Shown: piece after piece, positions 20,432-29,198 of the stretch
Position numbering within the stretch: position 1 is the first letter of the stretch
Layout: every line of letters begins with the position of its first letter
DNA from: Symbiodinium natans
Lineage: Eukaryota > Sar > Dinophyceae > Suessiales > Symbiodiniaceae
Reading direction: 5' to 3'
Assembly: GCA_905221605.1 (NCBI GenBank)
Contig: CAJNDS010000126.1
Coordinates: forward strand, 167,060-220,279
Length of the DNA stretch: 53,220 nucleotides
Program-made: the position numbers and the translations under genes
The notes under the pieces: model-generated
Told to the model about the DNA's origin: nothing
What the model saw: the letters and a program-made list of their open reading frames with translations, nothing else
Databases searched by the model: none

Positions 20432-20506
20432 CCCTAAACCCTAAACCCTAAACCCTAAACCCTAAACCCTAAACCCTAAACCCTAAACCCTAAACCCTAA
20501 ACCCTA
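20432..20506 (-). repeat. CCCTAAA array, about 10 units
   Basis: Perfect units upstream of the fourth WD40 island. Confidence 0.95.
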
Positions 20507-20529
20507 AGCAAAGACCTGCTCCACGCCAG

Positions 20530-20592
20530 GACCGCGGAGGTTTGTACGTGTATGACTTGAGGCGGCATGGCAGCAAGAAGCCTCAACCCTGA
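20530..20592 (+). CDS. WD40-like exon island 4
   Basis: It follows CCACGCCAG and encodes DRGGLYVYDLRRHGSKKP, matching the end of a WD40 blade (G.LYVYDLR). It sits between two CCCTAAA arrays (20432-20506 and 20598-20711), so both flanking introns would contain arrays. Confidence 0.5.
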   Translation, partial: DRGGLYVYDLRRHGSKKPQP

Positions 20593-20597
20593 GCCCT

Positions 20598-20711
20598 AAA
20601 CCCTAAACCCTAAACCTTAAACCCTAAACCCTAAACCCTAAACGCTAAACGCTAAACCCTAAACCCTAAACCCTAAACCCTAAACCCTAAACCCTAAACC
20701 CTAAACCCTAA
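20598..20711 (-). repeat. CCCTAAA array, about 16 units
   Basis: Includes two CGCTAAA units side by side. Confidence 0.95.
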
Positions 20712-20719
20712 CCCACAGG

Positions 20720-21030
20720 GTGTTTACAGTTTTAGGGGTGGGCCTGGGGCCATGTAGGGGTTTCCGAAATCAAGGGTACCTTCTGTTACAATGGCTCCCT
20801 TATTTTCTTAAAGCCCCGTATGACTCTTGAAAATTAGCTGTTTTTCGTCCAAGATGAGGCAAAGCTGCGTTTCATGTGCAGTATAATTTTGGGGTGATTG
20901 GAAGAGCTTTCTGGATAGGAAGACTCTGACGGGTCCTTCTTTAGCATGTTTTATCATGCTAGTCAACATTCACAGACATTGCTACAGGGGATAGCCTTGA
21001 GCTTCAGATAGTGTTGACCTTCTCTGCACT
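20720..21030. other. No gene seen
   Basis: A GGGGTTTCCGAAATCAAGG-type dispersed repeat occupies the left part. The rest is A/T-rich unique sequence without a convincing frame. Confidence 0.4.
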
Positions 21031-21035
21031 ATCCT

Positions 21036-21108
21036 AAACCCTAAACCCTAAACCCTAAACCCTAAACCCTAAACCCTAAACCCTAAACCCTAAACCCTAA
21101 ACCCTAAA
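21036..21108 (-). repeat. CCCTAAA array, about 10 units
   Basis: Perfect units ending directly at the next coding island. Confidence 0.95.
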
Positions 21109-21115
21109 CCGCAAG

Positions 21116-21238
21116 CTGCGACTGCTTAAGGGGCAACCATCGGACAGTGATCTCCTTGGCTGCCGAGGTTACTTCGGATACTCACCCATACCCTACTTGC
21201 TGAATTCTTCATCGGAAATCGGAACCCAGAGTGTTTAG
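21116..21238 (+). CDS. Exon-like coding island, 40 codons
   Basis: It follows CCGCAAG at the edge of a CCCTAAA array and ends at TAG (LRLLKGQPSDSDLLGCRGYF, then GYSPIPYLLNSSSEIG). The 3' flank holds degraded TTTAGGG. It could be a terminal exon, perhaps of the WD40 gene (inference). Confidence 0.4.
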   Translation: MRLLKGQPSDSDLLGCRGYFGYSPIPYLLNSSSEIGTQSV

Positions 21239-21289
21239 GATTTAGGGTTTTAGGGGTTTGGGGTGTAAGTTTAGGGTTTAGGGTTAGGT

Positions 21290-21870
21290 ATTTGGTGAGT
21301 TCTCTGCATTATTGTCCCTTTTTGCCCCGTAATATTTCAGGTACCCAAAGGGGGCCCTTAATGGGCATTTCACCGGGACTCCAACCGCCTGTCTAACCTT
21401 CAGGAGTCTCCTAAAAGCCCAGGTGAAACTAGCATTGGAACAGCGAGAAAGAACGTATTTTTCCGTTCGTTCGATCTTACATGACTTCGTGCGTTTCCTT
21501 GCGAGTCCATTTAATACTTTCTACCTTGCAATACAATTCTGTGTTTAAAACAAGTTCATCTATATAAACAGCTTCCATGAGTGGGTTCCGAGTTTCATCA
21601 TGAAGCGTCGAGGGTTCTGCATGGAATCGGTTCCCCCCCCCCTTCCCAAATTTACATGTTCAATCAGCATACTTCCTGTCGACGAGATCAGCGAAAGCAG
21701 TTGTTTCATGCGGAAGTTGACCTCCCTGCTTGACCTGGGACTCTATTTACCTACAGTTTTTTTCAACCATCAATGCTGTTCCCCGCAATGTGAGTGTAAA
21801 TTCTTGCAAAGAACTAAATCCAGAAGCTGGTCTCCTGCATTGAATAGGTGGTGTTAGTGCTTGGGCGTAG
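21290..21870. other. Unique sequence without a confident gene
   Basis: A moderately A/T-rich stretch, unusual here for having no telomere-type unit. A frame at 21600-21857 (85 codons, ATG start, Cys-rich end) is the best candidate but has no recognisable motif. It could be the 3' untranslated region of an upstream gene. Confidence 0.3.
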
Positions 21871-21876
21871 TTGGGA

Positions 21877-21973
21877 CGTTACCCCTTATACTAAGCGTCC
21901 TTAATCAGGATTATAGTCCCCCCCCCCTCCCACTAGAATCCCTATTAAGGACTGTAAGTAAAAGGGGGAACAA
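21877..21973. mobile_element. Foldback element, GTCCTTAAT family, copy 1
   Basis: GTCCTTAATCAGGATTATAG on the left pairs with CTAGAATCCCTATTAAGGAC on the right, flanked by ACCCCTTAT and AAAGGGGGAAC arms. Related to 36411-36499. Confidence 0.6.
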
Positions 21974-22126
21974 CCCTAAACCCTAATCCCTAAACCCTAA
22001 ACCCTAAATCCCCATTTCTCAGAGTTAAGCTACCTCCCTTTTGAAAGGAAAGCCGGTCCTTAGTTCCTTAAACTATTTGACGGGGGAATGGCAAGAATTT
22101 CCCGAGAGGCCCGGCTTTGCTACGTG

Positions 22127-22205
22127 TTTAGGGTTTAGGGTTTAGGGTTTAGGGTTTAGGGTTTAGGGTTTAGGGTTTAGGGTTTAGGGTTTAGGGTTTA
22201 GGGTT
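22127..22205 (+). repeat. TTTAGGG array, about 11 units
   Basis: Perfect units. Confidence 0.95.
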
Positions 22206-22495
22206 CCTGGATTGAACTGATGTCGCAACCTAGCACTTGTCGAATTAACTACATGCGGAAGGGGCGTCTGGCAGCGCCTTGCATGCCCCTGAGGCTCATG
22301 ATCTCTTGTGGTTCCAGCACGCAGGCTGGAGAAAGCCCCCGCCCCTTCTGCCAGGCGACCCTATATATTCCCAAGCCTGAACTTTGAACCCTGAGCCCTC
22401 GACCTTGAACCCTAAACCCCAAAACCCAAAACACAAACCCCAAAACCCCAAACTTTGACACCTACCCCAAACCCTAAACCCGAAACCCTAAGCTC

Positions 22496-22588
22496 TAAAC
22501 CCTAAACCCTAAACCCTAAACCCTAAACCCTAAACCCTAAACCCTAAACCCTAAACCCTAAACCCTAAACCTAAACCCTAAACCCTAA
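22496..22588 (-). repeat. CCCTAAA array, about 13 units
   Basis: Preceded by a degraded CCCCAAAAC field (22400-22495). Confidence 0.95.
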
Positions 22589-22652
22589 CCCCATCCTGAG
22601 GATGTTGGCAGACAACCCCGACTCGAAGTGCGCTTGAGGGCTTCGGGTTAAA

Positions 22653-22939
22653 CTTGGTGTCCCATGTGGTACCCTTCTGGGGGTTTAGGGCTTAGGGTTT
22701 AGAGTTTAGGGTTTTGGGTTTAGGGTTTAGGGCTTTAGGGTTTAGGGTTTAGGGTTTAGGGTTTAGGGTTTAGGGTTGAGGGTTGAGGGTTGAGGGTTGA
22801 GGGTTTAGGGTTTAGGGTTTAGGCGAGCCCAGTGGAACCCTTATGCCCCCCCCGTCTTTTTTTGGTTCAAGAATCCCTCGTGAACTAACCAACCCAAGAA
22901 ATGGTGCCCTTATTTTGACATGGCTATTGGCCTACCAAG
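22653..22939. mobile_element. MITE-3 copy split by a TTTAGGG array
   Basis: Left end CTTGGTGTCCCATGTGGTAC, right end GGCCTACCAAG. Between them lies a TTTAGGG/TTGAGGG array (22680-22824). CCCATGTGGTACCCTT (22661-22676) and CCCAGTGGAACCCTT (22828-22842) flank the array, as at 40551. Confidence 0.6.
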
Positions 22940-23132
22940 AAGTTAAAGGTATGTTGAGGGGTTCAGGGTCGGTTTTGGGGTGTTGGGGTTTTGGGGTTTA
23001 GGCGTGTTGACTTGACGGGTCTAGGATTTTGGGGTTCAGGGCGGAGGGCGCAGGGTTTTGGGGTCCTGTGGAGGTTGAAATTGTAGGGTTTTGGGGCTGA
23101 GGGCGTGGGGATTGGGTTCAGGGCTGCTTTGG

Positions 23133-23176
23133 TTTTTTTTTTTTTTTTTTTCCGGGGGGGGGGGGGGGGGGGGGGG
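23133..23176 (+). repeat. Poly-T then poly-G tract
   Basis: 19 T, two C, then 23 G. The surroundings (22970-23340) are a decayed G/T-rich field related to TTTGGGG. Confidence 0.95.
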
Positions 23177-23394
23177 CAGCAGCTAAGGTTTGGGCCTTAA
23201 TTTGGGGTTGGGGTTTAGGGCTCACGTTTGGGGGGTTTGGGGTGGCGCAGGGTTTGGGGTTCTTACGGTTGGTTTTGGGTACAGGATTTTTAGGGTTGTT
23301 GAGTTTGGGGGTTCGGGTTTCAATGCTTTTTGGGCTTGGCTTGGGTGAAGCCCTAAACTTAAAACCCCCAAACCCTAAGTCCTTATCGGTTTAG

Positions 23395-23513
23395 AACCCT
23401 AAACCCTAAACCCTAAACCCCTAAACCCTAAACCCTAAACCCCAAACCCTAAACCCTAAACCCTAAACCCTAAACCCTAAACCCTAAACCCTAAACCCTA
23501 AACCCTAAACCCT
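23395..23513 (-). repeat. CCCTAAA array, about 16 units
   Basis: Near-perfect, with two CCCCTAAA/CCCCAAA units. Confidence 0.95.
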
Positions 23514-23522
23514 GTCCAAGCC

Positions 23523-23612
23523 AGGTACGGCTGCTTGCTGACAAAGTTCCCCAGCGGCGTGGCCGACCAGAACGATCTTGCGGCCTCACTGCCCAGTCTT
23601 TTGGGACTTTGA
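23523..23612 (+). CDS. Exon-like coding island
   Basis: It starts after GCCAGG at the edge of a CCCTAAA array and reads 29 codons to TGA (YGCLLTKFPSGVADQNDLAA). The family is unknown. Confidence 0.35.
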   Translation, partial: RYGCLLTKFPSGVADQNDLAASLPSLLGL

Positions 23613-24116
23613 GACCTTTAGGGTTTAGGGTTTAGGGTGTAGGGTTTAGGGTTTAGGGTAGCCTTTCAAGCTCTTCATAGTCGAGACCATCTTTTGTTTG
23701 CTTGGGGAGGCAGGGGAGGCAGAATTCCTACGACATCCCGGGAAGCTGCACTGGTAGAAGGTTGCACTTGAGGGTCTGCGGCTGCATCCTCCTACCCCGA
23801 AATGCTGACAACTGAGCATAACCCCTAAACCCTAAACCCTAGACAAACCCTAAACGAAACCGCAACCTCCCAACCCTAAACTCCTTCAAACCTCCACTGC
23901 CCATGTATAGAGTGGCTGCATTCTTCCGCACCACATGTTGCTGAGTCCCCCGGCCGACATGCCGAACGTATATGGTAGGCTCCCTCGGCTTGTGGGATTT
24001 AGGTTTGGGGTTTTACTGCGGCCCTAAACCCGAAACCCTAAACCCTAGAACCTTGAACCCTAGAACATTGAACCCTCAAACCCTAAACCCTAAACCCCAG
24101 AACCCCAGAACCCCAG

Positions 24117-24193
24117 AACCCCAAACCCTAAACCCTAAACCCTAAACCCTAAACCCTAAACCCTAAACCCTAAACCCTAAACCCTAAACCCTG
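24117..24193 (-). repeat. CCCTAAA array, about 11 units
   Basis: Preceded by three CCCCAGAA units. Confidence 0.95.
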
Positions 24194-24199
24194 TTCCAG

Positions 24200-24265
24200 C
24201 AAAGCTGCGGCGCCTCGTCGATGCGATCCTCGATGAAGTCGTCACGATCCAAAGGCCGCCCTACG
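24200..24265 (+). CDS. Exon-like coding island between opposed arrays
   Basis: It follows GTTCCAG and reads LRRLVDAILDEVVTIQRPPY. It ends at GGGGTTTAGGG. A CCCTAAA array ends 7 bp upstream and a TTTAGGG array starts within 2 bp downstream, so the putative exon is embedded directly in telomere-type DNA. Confidence 0.4.
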
Positions 24266-24266
24266 G

Positions 24267-24352
24267 GGTTTAGGGTTTAGGGTTTAGGGTTTAGGGTTTA
24301 GGGTTTAGGGTTTAGGGTTTAGGGTTTAGGGTTTAGGGTTTAGGGTTTAGGT
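24267..24352 (+). repeat. TTTAGGG array, about 12 units
   Basis: Followed by a decayed TTTCGGG-rich field up to 24560. Confidence 0.95.
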
Positions 24353-24659
24353 TTAGGGACTATAGGGTTTAGGGTTTCGGGTCTGCAGGGTTTCGGGTTT
24401 AGGGTTATGGTCTATAGGGTGTCGGGGTGAGAGTTCAGGGTTTCGGGTCTTTTCGGGTTTAGGGTTTGTTCAGGTCTATAGGTTTTAGATTTTTCGGGTT
24501 TAGGTTTCGAGTTTAGGGTTACGGGTTTTGGGTGTATAGGGTTACGTGTCTAGGGTGTAGGGTTTGGGGTTGTGATAGGTTTCCCTGCTACCCCATCAAC
24601 CTCGCGTTGGAGTGGGTCGGGAACTAAGAGGAACACACTCTAACAGGGCACCCCGAAAG

Positions 24660-24776
24660 GGTTTGGGGTTTAGGGTTTAGGGTTTAGGGTTTAGGGTTTA
24701 GGGTTTAGGGTTTAGGATTTAGGGTTTAGGGTTTAGGGTTTAGGGTTTAGGGTTTAGGGTTTAGGGTTTAGGGTTA
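24660..24776 (+). repeat. TTTAGGG array, about 16 units
   Basis: Near-perfect. Confidence 0.95.
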
Positions 24777-25054
24777 GCGTTTAGGGCCCAAGTCCCAAAG
24801 CCCCGAAGCCGAACTTGAACCATCAACAAGTACATTCTGCAAGGGTGGCTGCGGGTGGCCTTTCCATCCTCCCTGACACCCTAAACCCTAAATCCTAGCC
24901 CTAAACCCTAAACCCTAAACCCTAGCCCTAAACCCCAAAAACCCACACCCCTGAAGCTTAGATTCCAAGCCAGAAGGCCCGAACACCCCTCGTCAAACCC
25001 TCAGCCCCCAAAAACCTAAAGCCCTACGCCCTAAACCCTAAATCCTAGCCCTAA

Positions 25055-25242
25055 ACCCCAAACCCCAAACCCCAAACCCCAAACCCTAAACCCTAAACCC
25101 TAAACCCTAAACCCTAAACCCTAAACCCTAAACCCTAAACCCTAAACCCTAAACCCTAAACCCTAAACCTAAACCATAAACCCTAAACCCTAAACCCTAA
25201 ACCCTAAACCCTAAACCCTAAACCCTAAACCCTAAACCCTAG
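25055..25242 (-). repeat. CCCTAAA array, about 26 units
   Basis: One of the largest arrays. It begins with CCCCAAA units and has one CCATAAA. Confidence 0.95.
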
Positions 25243-25330
25243 CCTAAACCCCGAATTAATCAGGCTCCGCCATGACAGCCTCGCGGGGAGGATCCTCCCG
25301 GATGGCGTTCGGCACAGGCCCCTGGCGTGG

Positions 25331-25500
25331 GGTTTAGGGTTTAGGGTTTAGGTTTAGGGTTTAGGGGTTTAGGTTAGGGTTAGGTTTAGGGTTAGGGTTT
25401 AGGGTTTAGGGTTTAGGGTTTAGGGTTTTTAGGGTTTTTAGGGTTTAGGGTTTAGGGTTTAGGGTTTAGGGTTTAGGGTTTAGGGTTTAGGGTTTAGGGA
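25331..25500 (+). repeat. TTTAGGG array, about 22 units
   Basis: It faces the preceding CCCTAAA array across about 85 bp. A degraded TTTAGGGG field continues to 25920. Confidence 0.95.
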
Positions 25501-26529
25501 GTTAGGAGAGTTTCGATAGTCAAGAGAGCTTAGAGTTCAGCGTTTAGGGTTTAGGGTTTAGGGATAGGGGGTTTAGGCTAGGGTTTGGGGTCTAGAGTTT
25601 AGGGTTTAGGGTTTAGCGGTTCAGGGGTTTCGGGTTTTCGGGTTTAGGTTGTTGGGGTTTAGGGGTTTAGGAGTGTGGGGGTGCAGGGCTCTAGGATTTT
25701 AGGGCATAGGGTTTAGGGGTTTGGGGGTCAGAGGTTTGGGGGGATAAGGGTTTAGGGGTTTAGGGTTTTGGGGGTTTAGGGTTTTAGGGAGTTATGGGTT
25801 GAGGGGTTTAGGGGTTTGGGGCTTAGGGTTTTAGGGGTTTAGGGGTGTAGGGTTTACGGTGGGGTTTGTCAGTTTCGGGCTTAGGGGGTTTCAGGGTTCA
25901 GTGCTTAGGGTTTGGCGATATTCAGGGCTCGAAGTAGCGGGAGGATGAGGGAAAGACTTTGGACACAGCAGAGACCGAGCATAATGGATGGGAGCGTTTG
26001 TGGGCCAGAAAACAGGGGTTTTGAGCTCAGGGTTCAGGCCGAAACCCTTAACCCTACATCCTAAACCCTCAAACCAAACCCTAACCCTAGGCTAAACCCT
26101 TAACCCTTAACCATAAGCCCTCAGCCCTAAACCCTAAGCCCTTGGTGTTGGGGGCTGGGTCTCAAAGCCTTGGGCGGCCCTTGGGATAGTGGACACGGTT
26201 TAGGGTTTAGGGTTTAGGGTTTAGGGGTTTAGGGTTTAGGGTTTAGGGTGTGGGGCTTAGGGTGTTGGGCTTCTAGCAACAAGCCGCCAGGAGTGGGAGG
26301 CATGGATTTCGCAGGGCCCTGAGCTGCTCCTCTTTCTGCCTTCTGGCCTAGGGCTTAGGGTTTAGGGTTGAGGGTTTAGGGTTTAGGGTTTAGGGTTTAG
26401 GGTTTAGGGTTTAGGGTTTAGGGTTCCCAGTTTCCCACCTCCTCGACCCCCTGAATTCTTAAGGTGCCTCAACCCTCACACTCTAAAGCAACCGAGTTCT
26501 CTTTCAGCGCGTTTTGCCGGCCTGTATGA

Positions 26530-26890
26530 ACGAAAACCCTAAAGCCCTAAATCCCTAGACCCCAAACCCTCAAACCCTAATACCCTAAAACCCTGAACCC
26601 CAAAACCCTGAACCCCCAAACCCTAAACCCCTAAAACCCTGAACCCCAAACCCTAAACCCAAAAGCCCTAAACTCTAAACCCTAAACCCTATAACCCTAA
26701 ACCCCGAAAGCCCTAAACCCTCAAACCCAAAAACCCTAAAGCCCTAAACCCTAAACCCCTAAACCCTAAACCCCCAAAGCCCTAAACCCCTAAACCCTAA
26801 ACCCAAAAAGCCCTAAACTCTAAACCCTCAAACCCTATACCCCTAAACCCTATAACCCTAAACCCCAAGAACGCCCTAGACCCTCAAACT
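26530..26890 (-). repeat. Decayed CCCTAAA field
   Basis: Irregular CCCTAAA, CCCCAAAA and CCCTATA units over 360 bp. No gene. Confidence 0.85.
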
Positions 26891-26899
26891 GTTGCTGCC

Positions 26900-27131
26900 A
26901 GGCCATGGTCGAGGAGGGCACCAACGCCAAAACACTAAAAAGGTAATCCCTAGAAACCCTAAACCAAACCCCAAAACCCTAAGCCCTAAACCCCAAACCC
27001 CAAACCCCAAACCCTAAACCCTAAACCCCAAACCCTAAACCCTAAACCCTAAACCCCAAACCCTAAACCCCAAACCCTAAACCCCAAACCCCCAACCCCC
27101 AAAAACCCCAAGGCCATGGTCGAGGAGGGCA
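26900..27131. repeat. CCCTAAA block flanked by a 21-bp direct repeat in coding sequence
   Basis: 26900-26920 and 27111-27131 are identical over 21 bp and similar for about 9 bp more. Between them lies a CCCTAAA/CCCCAAA block (about 26950-27110). Both flanks read AMVEEG in the same frame, so a coding segment was duplicated when the block arrived. Confidence 0.75.
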
Positions 27132-27184
27132 GCAACACCTTGGCCGTTTGCCTGATGGACAACGCCTGGGGGCCCCAGGGTTAG
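27113..27184 (+). CDS. Exon-like coding island after the duplication
   Basis: It begins at AG/GCCATGG and reads AMVEEGSNTLAVCLMDNAWG and three more codons up to TAG at a TTTAGGG-type edge. The upstream duplicate starts identically (26902) but runs into CCCTAAA. The family is unknown. Confidence 0.45.
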   Translation, partial: AMVEEGSNTLAVCLMDNAWGPQG

Positions 27185-27186
27185 AG

Positions 27187-27274
27187 GGGTTTAGGGTTTA
27201 GGGTTTAGGGTTTAGGGTTTAGGGTTTAGGGTTTAGGGTTTAGGGTTTAGGGTTTAGGGTTTAGGGTTTAGGGT
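27187..27274 (+). repeat. TTTAGGG array, about 12 units
   Basis: Followed by a decayed TTTTAGGGGG field (27320-27480). Confidence 0.95.
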
Positions 27275-27486
27275 TAGGGCCAAGCCCAAGCTCCGACTCT
27301 TCAGGGGTTTCAGAGGTTTTTGCGGGGGGGTTAGGGATTTTAGGGGGTTTGGGTGGGCTTAGGGGGGTTTTAGGGGCTTTAGGGGGTTTTAGGGGGTTTT
27401 AGGGGGTTTTAGGCTTTAGGGGCGTTTAGGGGTTTAAGGAGATTGAAGCGGTTTAGGGGTTTAGAGTTCTAGGGTTCAGGGTTCAG

Positions 27487-27633
27487 CGCGGGTGTGCCGC
27501 TCGGGCTAGATCTGCCGCCGCTCATTTGGGGCTTGCGATGCATCAGGCGTATCTAGCCTCAGCTGCACAGAGCCTGGTGGCGAGCGAGACCCCTGAAAGG
27601 GTCCAAAAAGTGGAATCCCCAAGAAGTGCCCCC
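27487..27633 (+). CDS. Exon-like coding island, 49 codons
   Basis: It follows GGTTCAG and reads an Ala-rich helical segment (LGLAMHQAYLASAAQSLVAS, then ETPERVQKVESPRS) before entering a CCCTAAA array. It could be an exon of a gene ending upstream of the fibrillarin-like gene. Confidence 0.4.
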
Positions 27634-27636
27634 TCT

Positions 27637-27706
27637 AAACCCTAAACCCTAAACCCTAAACCCTAAACCCTAAACCCTAAACCCTAAACCCTAAACCCTA
27701 AACCCC
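27637..27706 (-). repeat. CCCTAAA array, about 10 units
   Basis: The last array before the array-free 27.71-29.6 kb interval. Confidence 0.95.
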
Positions 27707-27791
27707 CTTTTCAACTCTTGGGTCAGGTTTAGGAACCCTTGAGGGGATCCTCTTTTTGGATCCTCCCAGGGGTCTGGGTCTAGGATCCGCG

Positions 27792-29198
27792 ATGGCGGTC
27801 CCCAAGAATGTGGCAGACCTGATGGAGCAGATAAACCAGCTGAGCACCCTCGAGTTTGACTGCCTCTGTGACCAGATCGACAAGGCTCGCAAGGAGCGCG
27901 AGATGAACTCCGTTCTGGTCACCGTCAGTTACTAGGTAGGGTCTTGAGATATTTTGTACTTTCCCTTGCTTGGGTTTTAGAGGAGCTTATTCAGGAATAT
28001 TTTTCAGAGGGTTGTTTCGGGGCCAATCCTAGGCCAGCTCGATGGCACGCATCTACTCGGACCGGAGCTGATGCCGGCATCCACTACGGCAGCCCAGCTT
28101 AGCAAGCGCTTCTCGCGCGCGCACCCGAATGAGGAGCTGCAGTTCTTGGGGGGCGCAGCAGTGCTGCAGCCAACAGACACGCTGGCAAGCCTCGGAGACT
28201 TAGCAGTAGAGTAGGGAACCTTGAACCTTTTTGGGTTATATAGCAACCTTTAACCTTTTTGGGTTATATAATCCCCTTAGAATCCCACAAGGTTTTCACC
28301 CCTAGGTACTGGACAACTGAGGACAGGAGTTTAAGGGCATGCTGCACCTCGTCCGGCATCCCCAGCGGATGAAGATCGAGCCGCATCGAATGCCCGGAAT
28401 CTTCGTGGCTCGCAGCCTCGCTCCTTGTGCAACCGACGCGCTCGTTGTTCCAGGAGGAGCTTGCTTCTCTGATGAGCTCGTCTACCAGCCTGGCCTAGAC
28501 CAGAGTACGGCCTTGCTGGAAGAGTTGAAGGTGCCAGAGGTGACCTTCCGCTCCTGGAACCCCTTCCGCTCTTACACGGCAGCCGCCATCGTTTGCGGAG
28601 TTGGCGCAGCCCCGAGATGGCAGGACGCGCGCGTCTTGGCCGTCGGCCTGCCGGCTCTGGAGCTGACCTACTTGGCAGACTTGGTGGGTCAGGGCGGTGC
28701 CGTTGTACGCACCCGATCCTTTGTAGTGCTTTACTGTAACTTTAGATCCTTAAACTTACCCTTTTGGGGTTTATTGGGTTGCTTAAAAAGGCAACTAAAG
28801 GTTTAATTTATCGCTCCCCTCCTGAGTGCAGCCAAGGATCGGAGCCGCTGGAAGCTGAAGCAATCAGCAAGCTGAGGCAAGACTGGCCCAACGTGCAAGA
28901 GCTGGTGCCCCTCCCTGAGGACATTGGCCGATTTCACGTCGTGCGGATCCACGGGCGTGTGGAGGCTCACCAACCGTTGCTGGATAACTTGAAGGCACTC
29001 CTCTTTCCAGGTGCGGTGGTGATGTGGTCTATTGAGGTTGTTCCTGGTCCTGATACAGTGCCTGAAGAGGAGTTTGCTCGAACTGTGACAAGCATGCGGC
29101 AGTCTGGCCTAAGACCACTAGAGCAGGTGACGCTGGAGCCCTTCTTTGACAACTCCGCTTTGATTGTGTCGCGAACTGGCGACGACTGGCCGGCGTAG
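27792..29198 (+). CDS. Ubiquitin-like/fibrillarin-like fusion protein, four exons
   Basis: Proposed exons are 27792-27923, 28008-28205, 28327-28722 (or to 28704) and 28827-29198, about 360 residues. Exon 1 (ATG at 27792) is a charged helix. Exon 2 resembles a ubiquitin-like fold (ELQFLGGAAVLQPTDTLASL). Exons 3-4 match fibrillarin, the box C/D snoRNP rRNA 2'-O-methyltransferase of the nucleolus: IEPHR..GIFVAR, DALV, FRSWNPFRSYTAAAI, a VLxVG strand, TYLADLVG, and the C-terminal GLRPLEQVTLEP. Length of the fibrillarin part is normal, but the Gly/Ala/Ser-rich SAM loop is replaced by VGLPALEL, the Lys of the fibrillarin SIKA motif is Glu (WSIEV), and the usual Asp of FADV is missing (IHGRV). It has no N-terminal GAR domain. 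It may be a catalytically dead paralogue. The frame is kept across all three introns. Splice sites are inferred. Confidence 0.8.
27924..28007 (+). other. Intron 1 of the fibrillarin-like gene
   Basis: 84 bp, GTCAGT to TTTTCAG, phase 0. Reading through would hit TAG at once (TAC TAG). The exact ends are inferred from frame continuity. Confidence 0.6.
28206..28326 (+). other. Intron 2 of the fibrillarin-like gene
   Basis: 121 bp, GTAGAG to GGACAG, phase 0. It contains a near-tandem duplication (AACCTTTTTGGGTTATATA twice). GAGT occurs at both edges (28209-28212 and 28327-28330); joining them reads through in frame, so it too may derive from an insertion. Confidence 0.6.
28719..28836 (+). mobile_element. 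Introner-like element carrying intron 3 (118 bp, TSD GATC)
   Basis: GATC at 28715-28718 and 28837-28840 flanks an element running from CTTTGTAGTGC to GTGCAGCCAAG. Deleting it with one GATC joins CGA TC to G GAG and restores the frame. Candidate splice sites lie inside it: donor GTAGTG at 28723, acceptor CCTGAG ending at 28826. A related element lies at 31103. Confidence 0.8.

Noticed and set aside
27924-28007. Intron 1 as an introner with TCAG duplication
   Set aside because: TCAG is present at both edges, but joining them does not restore the downstream frame, and TCAG is expected at an acceptor.
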